Assembly (NCBI GenBank): GCA_964017235.1
Contig: OZ024938.1
Span: 57,341,816 to 57,405,815 of the forward strand
Length of the DNA stretch: 64,000 bases
Origin: Sabellastarte sp. h YS-2021
Taxonomy: Eukaryota > Annelida > Polychaeta > Sabellida > Sabellidae
Direction: 5' to 3'
The notes under the pieces were generated by a model. That model worked only from the letters and a program-made list of their open reading frames with translations, did not search any database and was not told the DNA's origin. Both the position numbers and the translations under genes were made by a program. Positions 12,837 to 24,875 of this stretch are shown here, one piece after another; within the stretch, counting starts at the first letter, position 1; each line of letters begins with the position of its first letter.

Positions 12837-13594
12837 TCAGTCGAACCACACACCCAGGTTCCTCACAGACTCGGTGGGGTGAAGGGGGTTGCCCAGGATA
12901 TCAATTGGGAAAGATGCATTTAACCATCCTCTCTGTTTTTCGAAGCCAAAAAGTATGAACTCAGTTTTATCAGGATTGAGTTGAAGTTTGCTAGCCGACA
13001 TTGATTCTTTGACATCTTGAAAGCATCTATTCAACTTATCAAAGGTGCTGAGGCATTCCTGTGTGAGAGATGGACATAAAGTTATGTGTCGTCAGCATAA
13101 AAATGGAAGTTTACACCTTTGTGTTTACCAATCAGTGTACTAAGGGGGGATGTGTACAGAGAAAATAGCAGAGGACCCAAAACAGAAACCTGAGGTACGC
13201 CGAACAGCAGCTTTTGTAAATTAGACAAAGTAGAACCAATCTTTATAGACTGATAGCGTCCTGTCAAATAAGAAGAGAACTATTTGAGAGCTGAGCCACC
13301 AAAACCAAACCAATCCAGAAGACAGCCAAGGAGAGTGGAATGATCAATTGCATCGAAGGCAGCCGAAAGATCCAGAAGTACCAAGGCAGTAGCTTCACCA
13401 TGAAATAGTGACAAATGAATATCATTTTTGATGGAAAGTAGAGCCGTCTCAGTTGAGTGACCTGGCTTATATGCTAACTGGTATGAGTTATCCAAGTCAT
13501 GTTGATGAATGTGATCAACCAGCTGTTTAGCAACAACACGTTCCACCAGTTTAGAAATGAAGCTAAGTCCAGATACTGGGCGGTAGTTTTTCAA
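12837..13594 (-). pseudogene. LINE reverse transcriptase, broken
   Basis: RT motifs are readable across three frames: 'NYRPVSGLSFISKLVERVV' and 'DLSAAFDAIDH' (13280-13594), '[16 protein letters not shown]' with the catalytic 'FYADDT' (13082-13267), then 'LQLNPDKTEFILFG' and 'VRNLGVWFD' (12837-13034). The order matches RT motifs 1 to 7 of the CR1/L2 group. The YADD box survives, but at least two frame breaks divide the domain. Confidence 0.8.
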
Positions 13595-13829
13595 ATCTTC
13601 AACAGGAAGAGAGGCCTTCTTAATAAGTAGAGTGACTACAGCTTTTAAAAGATATCTGGAACCAGTCCCTCACTAAGTGAAAAATTGACCAATTTGGTTA
13701 TAGATGGTAGAAGGATGTCAATGCATTCCTTAATAAGGAATACGGGCAATGGGTCCAACAGGCATGATTTGGTGGGTGATTTACTGATTCTTTTTGCAAT
13801 TTCATCTTGAGTGACTTGAGTAAAGACTG

Positions 13830-14063
13830 TTAGTTTAGGAGGATCAAAGGGGAGATGTGCCGTGTTACAGGACTCAGATGAATTTTCATGATTTTATTTG
13901 AGAAGAAAGTAGCAAAACAATCAGCCAATGACTTTGAGGATTCACAAGTGGGCAGCATAGTGCTATGGGATCTATGTAGGACTTTATGTAACTCCCACCA
14001 TAGTTTCTTTGAATCATGGCTATTGTTGGAGATTAGTTTCCTGTAAGAGACAGCTTTGTCCAT
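13830..14063 (-). pseudogene. LINE linker between endonuclease and RT
   Basis: 'KKLWWELHKVLHRS' and 'LADCFATFFSNKIMKIH' match the conserved linker of CR1/L2-type polyproteins (N-K-L-W ... LA..F..FF..KI..I). It lies between the endonuclease and RT fragments in another frame, showing frameshift decay. Confidence 0.6.
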
Positions 14064-14244
14064 GTTTGCAATATGATTACACCAGGCAATTTGACGTTGA
14101 AGACGACTCCTGTTGTATTGACTTTTATCTTTACGCCAAGCTCATTCAAATTGAAGTCTGAGTGATTTAGCAAGGCAATAGGTCTCTGACAACCAGTCAG
14201 CATGCTGTTTCGTCTTCAAACTGGACACAAGAGGAGCATGCCTG

Positions 14245-14757
14245 TCAAGGATACAACTCAAACTTGTACATACTGATCATAGAGCTGTTAGACAGAATTT
14301 GCTGGGCATTCACAAAAGGCATTTCTTTAAGGTCAGACCGAAAGTTGGACATATTGATACAATGGTACCTCCTATAGGAAATTCTTGTTTGACAGGTAGC
14401 AGGAGAGGAAGGAACGTCGAGAGCACATTTAGTGACTGCATGATTAGATATGAATTCACAGATGTCAACATGTACGCACATATCGTGATCACTGGAGGAA
14501 AGAATGAGATCAAGGATATGACCGTGCAAGTGAGTGGTATTGTTAACTGGCTGTCTTAGATTACATGATTCTAAAAGGGCTTTCAATTTGTGATTATCAG
14601 TACAAGGTACATCAACGTGTATATTGAAATCACCACATATGAAGTAATTGCAATCAACAGAAGACAGAAAACAAACAAAGGACATAAATTCACCTAAAAA
14701 ATGGAAGAACATGGCCCAGGAGGGCGGTAGATAAAGGCTAGGAGCAAAGTTCAGCAC
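14245..14757 (-). pseudogene. LINE endonuclease (APE-type) C-terminal part
   Basis: The frame contains 'CGDFNIHVD', the conserved GDFN motif of APE-type LINE endonucleases, followed by 'THLHGHILDLILSS', the usual T-H..G..LDLI segment, and 'SNHAVTKCAL', corresponding to the catalytic SDH/SNH box. In the intact family this domain nicks the target DNA to prime reverse transcription. The N-terminal half is missing, so it cannot be active. Downstream (lower coordinates) comes the linker and RT. Confidence 0.75.
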
Positions 14758-14777
14758 GAAACTGAGACTGATATGAC

Positions 14778-15085
14778 CATATTTTCTAAATAAAGATATC
14801 AGATACAGACAATTGTAGACTGTGTGGTGAACACTTGGAAATGATTACCCATTTATTATCCGAATGTACAAAATCAATCAGTCTATGGGAAAATCTTTAA
14901 TCTTGGATCTAGTCAAGTATGAATATGAGAATACATTTATATGAAATTAATAAAATCTTAGGCTTTATAGAACAAGACCAAAATTTTTGGCCTTTAAATT
15001 TTATACTAAGAGAAAAAAGATTCTATATTTTTACCAGTGCAAAAAAATCTAGTCAACAAAATATTTATTACCTCCAAAATTTAGT
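14778..15085 (+). pseudogene. 3' end of an L1/Tx1-like LINE ORF2
   Basis: One plus-strand frame, interrupted by two stops, reads 'DNCRLCGEHLEMITHLLSEC' (a C-x2-C...H-x4-C zinc finger), then 'LWENL', 'INKILGFIEQDQNFWPLNF', 'LREKRFYIFTSAKK' and 'YYLQNLV'. This is the usual C-terminal zinc finger and tail of L1/Tx1-clade LINE ORF2. It abuts the minus-strand LINE head-on near 14777. Only about 100 residues remain. Confidence 0.65.
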
Positions 15086-15275
15086 TTAAAACAAGGCCAA
15101 AACGTGTTTTGGTCCCCTAGCATGAGCGCAAAGAGTGCACTCAGACACATCCCACAGTACTAACGTAACCCATAACCACGAATACTCATCATGCTGCATC
15201 ACAATTGATGAAAGTCCAAAGACAAAAAAAGGGATCTGTAGAAGCCCGAACTTTGAGGTTCGCGCTTAAAAATAT
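15086..15275 (-). mobile_element. 5S rRNA-derived SINE, copy 3
   Basis: Minus-strand reading gives 'ggactttcatcaattgtgat', 'gcatgatgagtattc', a degraded 'agtactgtgggatg' control region and 'ctaggggaccaaaacac', in the same order as the copies at 7314 and 8325. Confidence 0.6.
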
Positions 15276-15635
15276 GCTGAACAAGAGATGCTGTCAAAGC
15301 TAAACAATAAAAGCATTTCTTTTGGGCGAAAATGGTCAGTTTGGAAAAATATCATTATAAAACTCTAAAATTGCCTCGAACATTTGCTATATTAGTATTG
15401 ATGCTACTGAACTGTGTGTTGTAACTTTAACTTAGACAAACCTTTGAACAGGATAGACAAAAACGTAAGGTTGACATAACTATTGTTTTGACTCAAAAAT
15501 CTTAATTTGTGAAGTTGTAGAAACCCTGTATTTTTATTGCTAAAGATTTTATTTGTTTCTCCTGATGTCAATTCGCTGTATAAGTTTCCTTATATTATGT
15601 TTGTATATATATATTTTTCAGAAATATCAATAAAA
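15276..15635. other. remainder of the insertion between duplication blocks
   Basis: AT-rich, no motif. It belongs to the segment 12059-15635 that is absent from the duplicate unit. Confidence 0.4.
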
Positions 15636-17970
15636 AAGAATCTGCACTGTAAACTGCTGGGCACCAGTAAAAAAACTATTAAATTTACAACACAGGGTCT
15701 GGTCTGGGCTTCAAAGTGCCAACTCAGAGGTGGGAGGTGAGGTTGTTACACATTACACCATCTAGTCCCCTTAAAAACCTTAATGTTCATCTGAAATATT
15801 ACCTAACACTAAATCAAATGTTGTCATCTTTCACACTAAATAGTGCATAAAACAAAATGAGGTTCATTCATAAAAATATTAGTAATTTTATTACCAATAA
15901 GACTTCAGAGTGTCATTAGAGTTTTTCACCTAATTAAATCAACATGTTTTTGTAGATGACTAGTTTTATCCCAAAGTGGAATTAAAATGGACAAAAACTA
16001 GTACAGACAGAATCCACTCAACTATAATTGGCTATTTCTTCATTTAACAACGCTGTCATCCCTCATATGTCAACAGAAGAAACCTTATACCTTTGTGGGA
16101 TATGTTTTGTTAAAATGTTGCATTTGTACCATAAAAGTGATGTCAAATGTCTTTAATGACATAATTTGTACAGTTTTTTTTATTAAAGTGACTTGCTATA
16201 CTACAGGCACAAACCAACTAAGAATGGCATACATCAAGTATTTTTAATTGTAATACAATTATCCATGACATGATGTTTTTGCAATTGTGCAATTTGCTTT
16301 TAGTGGTAAGGGTAGATTTGGGATTTATTTTTAAATGTTGGTGTGGATAATGACTCTTATTTAAATATCTGAAAAGGAGGTACAGAATTAACTCTTTTCC
16401 ACAGAAGGTAAAATATTTGGTTTATTCTTTCCTTTGAGAAGATAAGGCTAATAGCAATATGCCACTAGTATTTGTGCTATTTTTTCATTTAAACCCAGGA
16501 CTTCAGAGGTCAAGGGAAAGTGATGTTCTGTTAAACTCTTGCAACCACTTGTCTCGTAACACAAGTATAAATCACGTTCTTTCCCTGATTAACTAGTAAT
16601 AGTGTATTGTAAAAATACATATTTCGAATAATGCCTCTGTCTTTCAAAAGATTTTTAGAAGTATATTCATTTCATATTGTATTTCAAAAAACGTTTTTAA
16701 TGAAAACAAAATTAAAATAGTATGAGCGGGTAATTTTGACCATACAAAAATTTTACCTTTACACTTTCAGAGTAAATATGAAAGTTTTACTAGCTCTACA
16801 CTGCGGTTCATTTCTGCCTCCACCCTCGCCCACATGATTGTTATCTGCAACTAGTTCTTAGTAGATAATACACCCAAGTACACAACAAAGGACCTGGGTT
16901 TGATTCTTGGTAAACCAGATACATAGTGGCTCAGATGACACTTAAATGATGCTCTTCTGCCACCAAAACCAATCCCTAGTGGCAGGCTTAAGATCCGTAT
17001 GAATTATGAAAAGTTGTTCATCCCTGGGTCTCTGTCCTTTAGTTCGAGGCATGTCAGTCACTATAGCTTGGGCTGTGTAGGTGCAGTTGTGATGGGTCAT
17101 ACAGTGCTTTGAATCCTGTAATCAAACATATAAAATAAATAAACACATAAAGTTGTTGTTTTCAGGTTCTGAGAGGATGAGAACTAGGTCTTTATATTCC
17201 CCCCCTCTCTAAATATGCCTCGAGATGTTGTACTCATTGATCTTATAATAGCATCAGTTAATGTAATTATACAGAAGTGTAAATCTCACATCTAAACAAA
17301 ATTAGGAAATGCATAATTAATGCAAGAGAAAATTTAAAAGCCAAAAAATCCCTAATTTTTTTCAGTAAATAATTTACAGTGACAGCATTGATGTCAAAAT
17401 CTAGAAATTTTACAAGATTGTACAATAGTTATAGGTAGTTGTAGGGAAAATATTTTGAGACAGCAAATTAAAATTTTAACATTCACTGGTTCTCTAACTG
17501 TTGATGTGTTTCAGTACGTTTCATTATTCAGGTAAAGCTCAGCTTATGTTTCTTATTGTTTTTAAAGATAAAATGGTGGATGGCAAATGTAAAATAACCC
17601 TTCTTGCATAAAATTTCAGATTATATCCCTTAGAGTCTTATTGTACAGGGATTAAGTGCTGTTATTGATTAAGTTAAGTCACATTACTGACGTACTGACA
17701 TTTGTTATCTGACAAGAAGCATATTTGACCTAAATTGCATGATATATGGACCAGCTTGTATTTTCCCATACTTTTCACAATGAGCATACCTTGCCAATTT
17801 CATGTACAAATGCTGAGTTTTACAAAAATTTAAAGGTATATGTTGTGCATAGTATTAAAATTATATTTTACATTCTTCTTTTGGTTTTTGTTTCATTAAC
17901 ATCTGTCCATAAATGACAGAGGACTCACAAGTTATTTGTTGACGTCCCTTACACAGCTTATTTTCTGTAA
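15636..17970 (+). repeat. segmental duplication, block B of copy 1
   Basis: Collinear with 20440-22620. Anchors are 'aatctgcactgtaa.ctg.tggg' (15636 and 20448), 'ctagttttatcccaaagt' (near 15960 and 20760), 'gatatctgaaaaggaggtac' type text (16370 and 21170), and 'tctgcctccaccctcgcccac' (16810 and 21602). It includes a type 3 SINE-like repeat at about 16840-17140. Confidence 0.8.
16840..17140 (+). mobile_element. SINE-like repeat, type 3 (inside block B)
   Basis: 'tagtagataatacacccaagtacacaacaaaggacc' then 'tgggtttgattcttgg' (B-box-like) and 'tccctgggtctctgtccttt' match the type 3 order. The partner copy is at about 21610-21840. Confidence 0.55.
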
Positions 17971-19454
17971 ACAAGTACCATTGTTAAAAATAAATGGGCA
18001 AATGAGTGAACAAGTTATGTGATGAAAACTAGTTACAGTAAATGAGAGCATAATGTTTGAAACACAATACCTATTGTCTTTCTGATAGCACCAGAAATGT
18101 AGATTGCCAAAGACAAACAGGAAGGAGTGATATGTAAAGTTATGTGAGAGTTACAGATTTCCTTTTGGTTTAATTAAAAAGTTATCAACTTGTCACCATA
18201 TATGATTTATGCAAGGTCATACGTGTTATTTAAGAAGTTAGAAGGAGTTACACAAGCCTATCATTTTAAGTTGTGTTGGCTCATTGTTTTTGATTAAAAA
18301 CAAATATACTGCATATTTTCAGAAATGATAATATAAAGTCACAAATAATTTGATTCTAGTGTAAATTATATTATATGCAATGAGTTCTGTGTGAGACCAC
18401 TAAGCAATAAAATATGAGCCACTTTGCAGGGCAATAAACCATATCATTTTTCATTAATAAACATCATTATGTCACTTGAAAAGAACTTTTGACTGCCATT
18501 TATTATTGAGATAGCATATAAATAATTTTTTGTGAATTTATATTGAAATTATAATTCACTACAAATTTCAGAAAGAGTGTAGGCCCCCACCGGGGTGTTC
18601 CTAAAAATTAGGAATTTTTTGTATTCAGATTAAATCTCAAAATGTACTTATTTTTCCTTTGCCCAAGTCCTAACTGCATAAAAAATTTTATGAAGATCGA
18701 CACATTAGTTTTTTGAGTAATGTCAACTAGAAAACCAAAGTCATGGAAAATACAGTAAATAATATAAGCCTTAAAAATTCTGGATGTTTTTTATCCAGAA
18801 TACCATCTGAATCATGTCAAAGAAAAAGCCACCCAAAAGAGCCATCCTTGTTTCAACCCTCCAATGCATATATTTTTTCACAGTTTGTGAAGATCGTGAG
18901 AATTATTTGAAACATTTAAAGAGAGTCGTCCCAACCAAGACGTCTTACCTTAATGCGAATTCCAACAAAGGGAAGCAGGCAGAACCTCAACCAAAAGTAT
19001 ATGAACCTGTTAAGTTGTGGCTCATGACTCCAGTAAGTAAAGGTGTGACCTAGGTTTCAGTAGGTTATACACTATAATGGTTTGCTTCTATTGCATTTAA
19101 GACATTTGTTGATATTATTTTTTTTAAAAAAAACTATGTGACTTATTTAAATTATTTTTGAGACTGGTGTAAAGTATTTTATAACCCAGTGCTTCTCAAT
19201 GGGATCATTAAACTGAAAGAAATGAGTCCCTTACCAATGCATCAATGCATTCCGGTTCATAAATAAAATGAACAACAAGATCAACTTATTTTTGTAAAAT
19301 TGTCACACAATGCACATATTATAAGATAGAGGAAAAATAAACGAAATTACTCTCAGCTCACAATTTACAGCATAATTGATTCGGACATATGTGGCAAAAT
19401 GAGCCAGAAAGGAAAGAAAACTTAGTTAACATTTTAAAGGCTTACTGTCTTATG

Positions 19455-19700
19455 CCAGTGTGTTGTAGTAGTTGACACATTTGCACATAGGATCAGAAAG
19501 TACCAGGGTTCGATCCCAGGAACAGGCAGAAACATAGTGATCCTCTGTCATGGGGTCTATACCTAGTAGCAGGCTAAACAACCTCAGTGACACTGATATA
19601 TCAGGTCATCCCTGGGCCACTGCATTTCAGTATGGGAAATGGCATTGTCTTTAGCTTGGGCTGTTCTTGTCAAATAACTTTGAGGAAAAGGTTGTATTAT
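19455..19700 (+). mobile_element. SINE-like repeat, type 3 (block A copy 2)
   Basis: 'aggatcagaaagtaccagggttcgatcccaggaacagg' then 'tagcaggctaaacaacctcagtgac' and 'ccctgggcc'. This is a better-preserved type 3 head than the partner at 11120. Confidence 0.55.
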
Positions 19701-20129
19701 ACTTTGCATAAATACCACTAGTACAATAATACTTATTTAATGTGGAAAATTATTTTCAATTTAAAAATGGAATTTTCAGTTATCATCGATTGTTAGGTTA
19801 AATTTTATACCAACTATTAATCAAACATATATGCAGTGATAGTTGGTGCTGGTTGTTCGCCACAAAAATTTGGACCTCAGTTGGCATTGAAATGTCAAAC
19901 AAATGTCAAGAAAAATCGCTTCTTAGTTATTTTCTCCATAAGTTATAACCCAATGTGCTAATCTAACAAAGACTCAACAAAATGTGGTAATTAAAGGATA
20001 TTCTAGGTCAGTAATCCAGGGTTGTGGGTGTGAATGAGGGGGATATACTAAGTGGTGAAGCTTGAGATGGAGATGAAGAGGTGATGCTTAAGATGCTTCC
20101 TAAAGGATATTACCGTGGGACTGGTTCCA

Positions 20130-20400
20130 ATTATGTCACCATGGAGCAGTTGTAAGAAACTCGTCTCCTACCTCTGAGATCTGAGTTTGAAACCCTGCCT
20201 GACCCCAAGTTGGCACTCTGGTAGATGCTTGTTTTTTATATAACAGTTTACAGTACAGACCCTTGAAATAACTGGAACAACCTTACTTATGGTGTGACTT
20301 TCGCATTATCTCAATCTGCAGAGCCTAAAGAAGTCTGCTTTCTGAGTCTATTTGGTCTTGTCATGGAGGATCATGTCAGTTGCATGCAAAGAAATCATGA
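20130..20400 (+). mobile_element. tRNA-derived SINE type 1, old copy (block A copy 2)
   Basis: 'catggagcagttgtaag', 'gagatctgagtttgaaacc', 'tttacagtacagacccttg' follow the type 1 order. It is the duplicate of the copy at 11745. Confidence 0.6.
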
Positions 20401-20439
20401 AGGGTAGTCAGGGTAGTGGACACCAGTACTTACAAGTCG

Positions 20440-22620
20440 GTCAAGAATCTGCACTGTAACCTGTTGGGTATCAGTAAGAAACTATTAAATTTCCAACACA
20501 CTGTCTGGTCTGGGCTTCAGCCTCAGAGTTAGGAGGTGAGGGTGTTGCACACTATACCACCAAACACCCTTACAGACCTTAATGTCCATGTGAAATTTTA
20601 CCTAATACTAATGCGAATGTAGCCAACTTTCATACTGAGTAGTGCATAAAGCAAAATAAGGGTCAAATATAAAAATACCAGTAATTTTATTATCAATAAG
20701 CCTTCAGAATGCAATTAGAGTTTTTCACCTAATTACATCAACACATTTTTGTAGGTGACTAGTTTTATCCCAAAGTAGACTTCAAATGGACAAAAACTAG
20801 TGCAGAAAGAATCCACTTTACTATAATTGGCTGTTTCTTTATTTAACATTGCTGTCATCTCTCATATGTCAACAAAAGCAACCTTATACTATTGTGGGAT
20901 ATGTTGTGTTAAATGTCATATTTGTAACATGAAGCTGTATTCAAAAGCAGTTCATAGCCAAATTGATGTCAAAGTCTCCAATGACATAATTTGTACAGTT
21001 TTTTATTAAAGTGACTCTCTCGACTATAGGTACAAAACAATCAATAATTGCATACATCAAGTGTTTTTAATTGTAATACAGTTATCCATGACATGACGTT
21101 TTTGCAATTGTGCAGTTTTTGCTTTGAGTGGCAAGGGTAGATTTGGGATAATGGCTCTTCTTTAAATATCTGAAAAGGAGGTACGTCATTGACTTTTTTC
21201 ACAGAAGGTAAAATATTTTGGTTTATTCTTTCCTTTGAAAAGATTGGGCTAAAAGCAATATGCCCCTAGTACTTGTGCCATTTTTTTCTTAACTGGGTTT
21301 AAACCCAGAGCTTCAGAGGTCAAGGGCAAGTGATGCTCTGTTAAACTCTTGCAACCGCTTGTCTAGTAACACAAGTATAACATAACAATTCTTTTCACGA
21401 ATAACTATTTTAAATAATACCTCCCTCCTCAGAAAGAGTTTTAGAAGCATATTCATTTCCTATTGTATTTCAAATAACATTTTTAATTAAAACAAAATTA
21501 AAATAATATGAGTGGATACTTTTGACCATATAAAAATTTTACCTTTACACTTTCAGAGTAAATGTGAAAACTTTTACTAGTTCAACACTGCAGTCCATTT
21601 CTGCCTCCACCCTCGCCCACATGATCGGTATCTGCAACTAGAGCTTAGTGGATAATACACTCACCTACACAACAAAGGACCTGGGTTTGATTCTTGGTAT
21701 TAGCAGATACATAGTGGCTTAGATCACTCTAAAATAATGCTGGGCCTCTGTTCTAGGCATGCCAGTCACCTTTGGCATATAGTGCCTTGAATCCTGTAAT
21801 TAAAGGAGATATTGTGCTGACAATGAATAAACATATAAAAATGCTGTTTTCAGGTTATGAGAGGAGGTTAACCGGGTCCTACATTCCCACTCTCAAAAGA
21901 TGCCTCTAGATATTGTACTTGTTGGCCTGATACAGCAGCAATGAATACAATTATGCAGAATTGTAAATGGCACCTCTAAACTTTATTAGGACATGCATAC
22001 TTAATGTAAGAGAAAATGTAAAGGACAAAAACACTCATTTTTCACTTAATATTTTACAGTGACAGCATCAATGTCACATTCTAGGAATATGAAAAAAAAA
22101 TTACATTTCAAGATAGGCTATTATGAGGAAGCTGCTTCTGCTAGTTTTTGTTGCATTAAAATCCACAGAGAAATGACAAATCTAAAGTTAAAAGTTAAAA
22201 TTATTAACTTTCACTGGTTCCCCTGATTCTGGTTGTATTTAAAATATTTTTGCTTCATTTGGGTAAATCTCGGCTTATGTTTCTCATTATTAAGACAAAA
22301 TAGTGAATCTAGAATAAACCTTCCTACATAAAGATTTTAGATTTTGTCCCTTAGAGTCATGCAGTACAGTGATTAAATGTTGTGAAAGATTAATAAAATT
22401 AAGTAACATTAGTATATGTACTGACGTTTGTTACTGGCAAGAAACAAATTGGACCTAAGTAGCAGGATATATGGAGCAGCTCATATTTTTCCCCAATTTC
22501 ATGCACAAATTCTGATTTGTCACAAATATTTAAAAAAATCTATGAAACCAAACATATATGTTGTGTATAGCATTAAAATGTGCATCCTTATTTTGGTTTT
22601 CTTTCATTAAAATTTGACCA
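20440..22620 (+). repeat. segmental duplication, block B of copy 2
   Basis: Collinear with 15636-17970; it ends near 'ttctttcattaaaatttgacc'. There is no coding frame of substance. Confidence 0.8.
21610..21845 (+). mobile_element. SINE-like repeat, type 3 (block B copy 2)
   Basis: 'gagcttagtggataatacactcacctacacaacaaagg' and 'gggtttgattcttgg' with the type 3 tail. Duplicate of the copy at 16840. Confidence 0.55.
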
Positions 22621-22729
22621 GAAAGTTTTAAAGGCCATTGCACCTACAAATACTTCATGCAAGTTTTCAGAATCGCAAAAACAAATTTTGTATTCTTAAG
22701 TCCTACCCAAGTATGTGCTTAAGTTTAAA

Positions 22730-22765
22730 CTTAAATTTGAGTTTGGGTTTAAACTCGAATTTAAG
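22730..22765. repeat. 15-bp near-perfect inverted repeat
   Basis: The arm 22730-22744 (CTTAAATTTGAGTTT) and the complement of 22751-22765 differ at one base, around a 6-base loop. It could form a cruciform or RNA hairpin. No associated gene is visible. Confidence 0.7.
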
Positions 22766-22849
22766 GTATAAATGCTAGATTGTAAGATATATATTTGAGT
22801 GTGACCTGAACCGCTCTAAAAGGAAATAAAATTAAAACAGGCAACCAAA

Positions 22850-23140
22850 GAAATGATATGGGGTTTGGACTATTGTAATCCCTCACTCTATCACACCACA
22901 AAAGACAAACATCATCAACCTCCAGAGTTCAGAGCTTTATGTTGCATTGTGTGCAGGCTGAATAGGTTCAGTCATGTGACATCATTTTTGAATAAACTGC
23001 ACTGTCTGCACTTTAAATGGTTGATATGGTGAACCGAAGAAACTTCATTAAGGCATCAGAACCCCGGCTAGTGTCACTGGGTTAAGGCAACAGTTGAAGA
23101 CTTACCTATTCAGACAAGCCTATCTCCCTCCACGGTCTCC
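22850..23140 (+). pseudogene. C-terminal fragment of a CR1/L2-like LINE
   Basis: In broken frames the strand reads 'LDYCNPSLYHTTK', a degraded 'NRFSHVTSFLNKLHCLHFKWL' and, after a gap, 'QLKTYLFRQAYL'. These match the DYCNS, H-ITP-L..LHWLP...F-K and LKT-LF segments at the end of CR1/L2 polyproteins. It is the same clade as the element at 12060-14775, on the opposite strand. Confidence 0.5.
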
Positions 23141-23329
23141 CCCCGATTGGACATTAGCATGGGTCTTTTTGGTAATTGAAGTAGAAGTTCTTTATCGCTT
23201 CTGTTGCCTCCCCCCTCCACAAATGTCTGTGTTATTTCACTTCTTTCTGTGTCTACATTCAAGTGAAATACTCACATTAAAGGTGACTGTATCCTTGCAG
23301 CTTCTTTTCTATATGTATACAGTATTTCT

Positions 23330-23740
23330 TCTGAATCTTTTACGAGTCAAACCATGACCATTGTACTCCAAAATTGTGATTCTCTTCTGTAGCAAAACTG
23401 CAGCTAGAGATTTGCGGTTGTATGTAAAAATACCGGAAATACCACCTATACCAAGGCTTGTACACACTTGCTCCTTGCTCTACATACCTCAGCCTCAGCT
23501 CAGTTGTTGTTCTTCCTTCCTGAGTTATCTCATAATAACTTCTATAGTTTTCCCTTTCCTTGGTAAAGGATGAAAATTTCAGAAAATTCAAAGTTTGGGC
23601 CTACCGTAGTGGGTATGAAAGTCTCCATCCTTCACTACCTGTAATTGCAAGATGTTGTATCATTCCTGTTGCTTTTCCTTCCCCCAATTCTCAATTCTAT
23701 GTCATTCTGTCCACTCCTGCCTCTGGTTAAGTCACATTGC
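23330..23740. repeat. interspersed repeat, 'taggtggtat' family, copy 2
   Basis: Shares 'gattctcttctgtagcaaaa', 'gcctaccgtagtgggtatgaa' and 'tgccataagattac' style blocks with 6035-6420 and 34445-34960. Short frames on both strands here are incidental. Confidence 0.4.
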
Positions 23741-24629
23741 TGCCATAAGATTACTTTATTATATACATATATATGTATATTTTTGAATATTTCTTACATG
23801 TCTTTGAATCGTAGCATTTTTAATGTCATAATGATTAGTATTTCATAAATACATAAAAATAATCTGGGTGAAGAGGTGGAACATTTCAATATACATGTTT
23901 AATATCTTCTAAGTTATGAACGGTGTTTTTCCGAAATTTCAAATTTTATGAGAACAAAAACTGAATACTGTGGTATAGAAACACCTTTATCAGTTACAAG
24001 GCTTTTAGAGTCGAGAATACTTCAACTGACAAATTGTGTAAAATTTCCATGCTTTTCCATTTAAATTGGCAAATTCATTCAAATGCCAGAATAAAGTGGC
24101 TTATGAAATACAATACTTGAAATGCATGACGTTAGAAAATTGAAAAAAAAATCATCTTTTCAAATGATATCGGCTTAACTTTCTGAAAAAAAACTGCATT
24201 CTGGGATCAAATACTCGCTATAACAACTACAAAAATATGTTTTTAAAAATGATACAGGATGAAGTTGCAACTATTGTTCAGTGAAGTGTAAATTACGACA
24301 AACCTAATCACCTCTGTAGGACCATTCAATTAAAATATTAACCTTTTGAAAGGCTCCAAACCGTTCACTTTCATAAATAAATTAACAGTAACATTAATTC
24401 ACTTTAAATAGCTTTTGGGGAAGAAAAATATAGAAGCTTATTTTTGAGAGGTAAATAAAAATATGAAATAAATAAAAGAAAAATATTTTCTCAAAAGTTC
24501 ATAATTAACTAGAATGCACTCATAGATTGCAGGAATCCACCGGGGGAGGGGGGCATTCCTGAAAATTTTGATATTTTTTTCTGTATGCAGAATGTGATCT
24601 GGATCTTCTCCCAAAATGTGAACACTTCT
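23741..24629. repeat. possible decayed third copy of block A
   Basis: From about 24250 the order 'gtgtaaatta...aggaccattcaa...ttcactttcataaataaattaa..cattaattca' parallels 10150-10300 and 18350-18480. The following 'ggaatccaccgggg...attttgatatttttt' parallels 10430 and 18590. Divergence is high, so this may be a shared repeat rather than a third unit. Confidence 0.35.
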
Positions 24630-24642
24630 CTAACTTTGGCCA

Positions 24643-24875
24643 GGGGCCAAGGTGGCAGAGTGGTAACGCTCTCTCCTCCCACCTCTGAGGCCGGGGTTCG
24701 GTTCCTGGCACGGCCTCAAGTGGGAAAGCTGGTAGTTCCTTGCCATTGGTCGGCAGTTTACAGTACAGAACCTTGACCAACTGTATGTTCTGGTTTCCTC
24801 TGCCCTTCAAACTACCCCTCGTGATATGACCTGTACAGTGTTGAAAGCGATATAAACCCCAAATAAATAAATAAA
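24643..24875 (+). mobile_element. tRNA-derived SINE type 1, young copy with target-site duplication
   Basis: Head 'ccaaggtggcagagtggtaac' (A box) and 'ggggttcggttcctgg' (B box) as in a tRNA gene, then a body 'tggtagttccttgcc', 'cggcagtttacagtac', 'ctggtttcctctgcccttc', and an (AAATA)n tail. It is flanked by a perfect 13-bp direct repeat CTAACTTTGGCCA (24630-24642 and 24876-24888), which proves retrotransposition. It splits an older repeat. Frames across it are incidental. Confidence 0.92.

Larger units (their letters stand above)
12060..14775 (-). mobile_element. non-LTR retrotransposon (CR1/L2-like LINE), decayed
   Basis: A minus-strand LINE whose protein parts occur in order from high to low coordinates: endonuclease C-terminal part, linker, reverse transcriptase, C-terminal tail with a 'DYCNS' and 'LQSIQNSAARIV' signature, then a 3' end with 'cttagagtcc...gattaagtgctataaaaatc' and an AATTAGAATTAGAATTT-type tail. 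Frames are broken at several places. ORF1 and the N-terminal endonuclease half are absent, so the copy is 5' truncated near 14775. It is inserted between blocks A and B of duplication copy 1. Confidence 0.85.
17985..20410 (+). repeat. segmental duplication, block A of copy 2
   Basis: Collinear with 9765-12058. It joins directly to block B of copy 2 at about 20440, which shows the uninterrupted ancestral order A-B. A frame of 79 codons at 18814 lies inside and is shared only in part with copy 1, so it is not a gene. Confidence 0.8.

Noticed and set aside
24643..24720. Possible tRNA gene at the SINE heads (also 35022)
   Set aside because: A and B boxes are present, but a full cloverleaf is not evident and the sequence continues into a SINE body with tail and target duplication.
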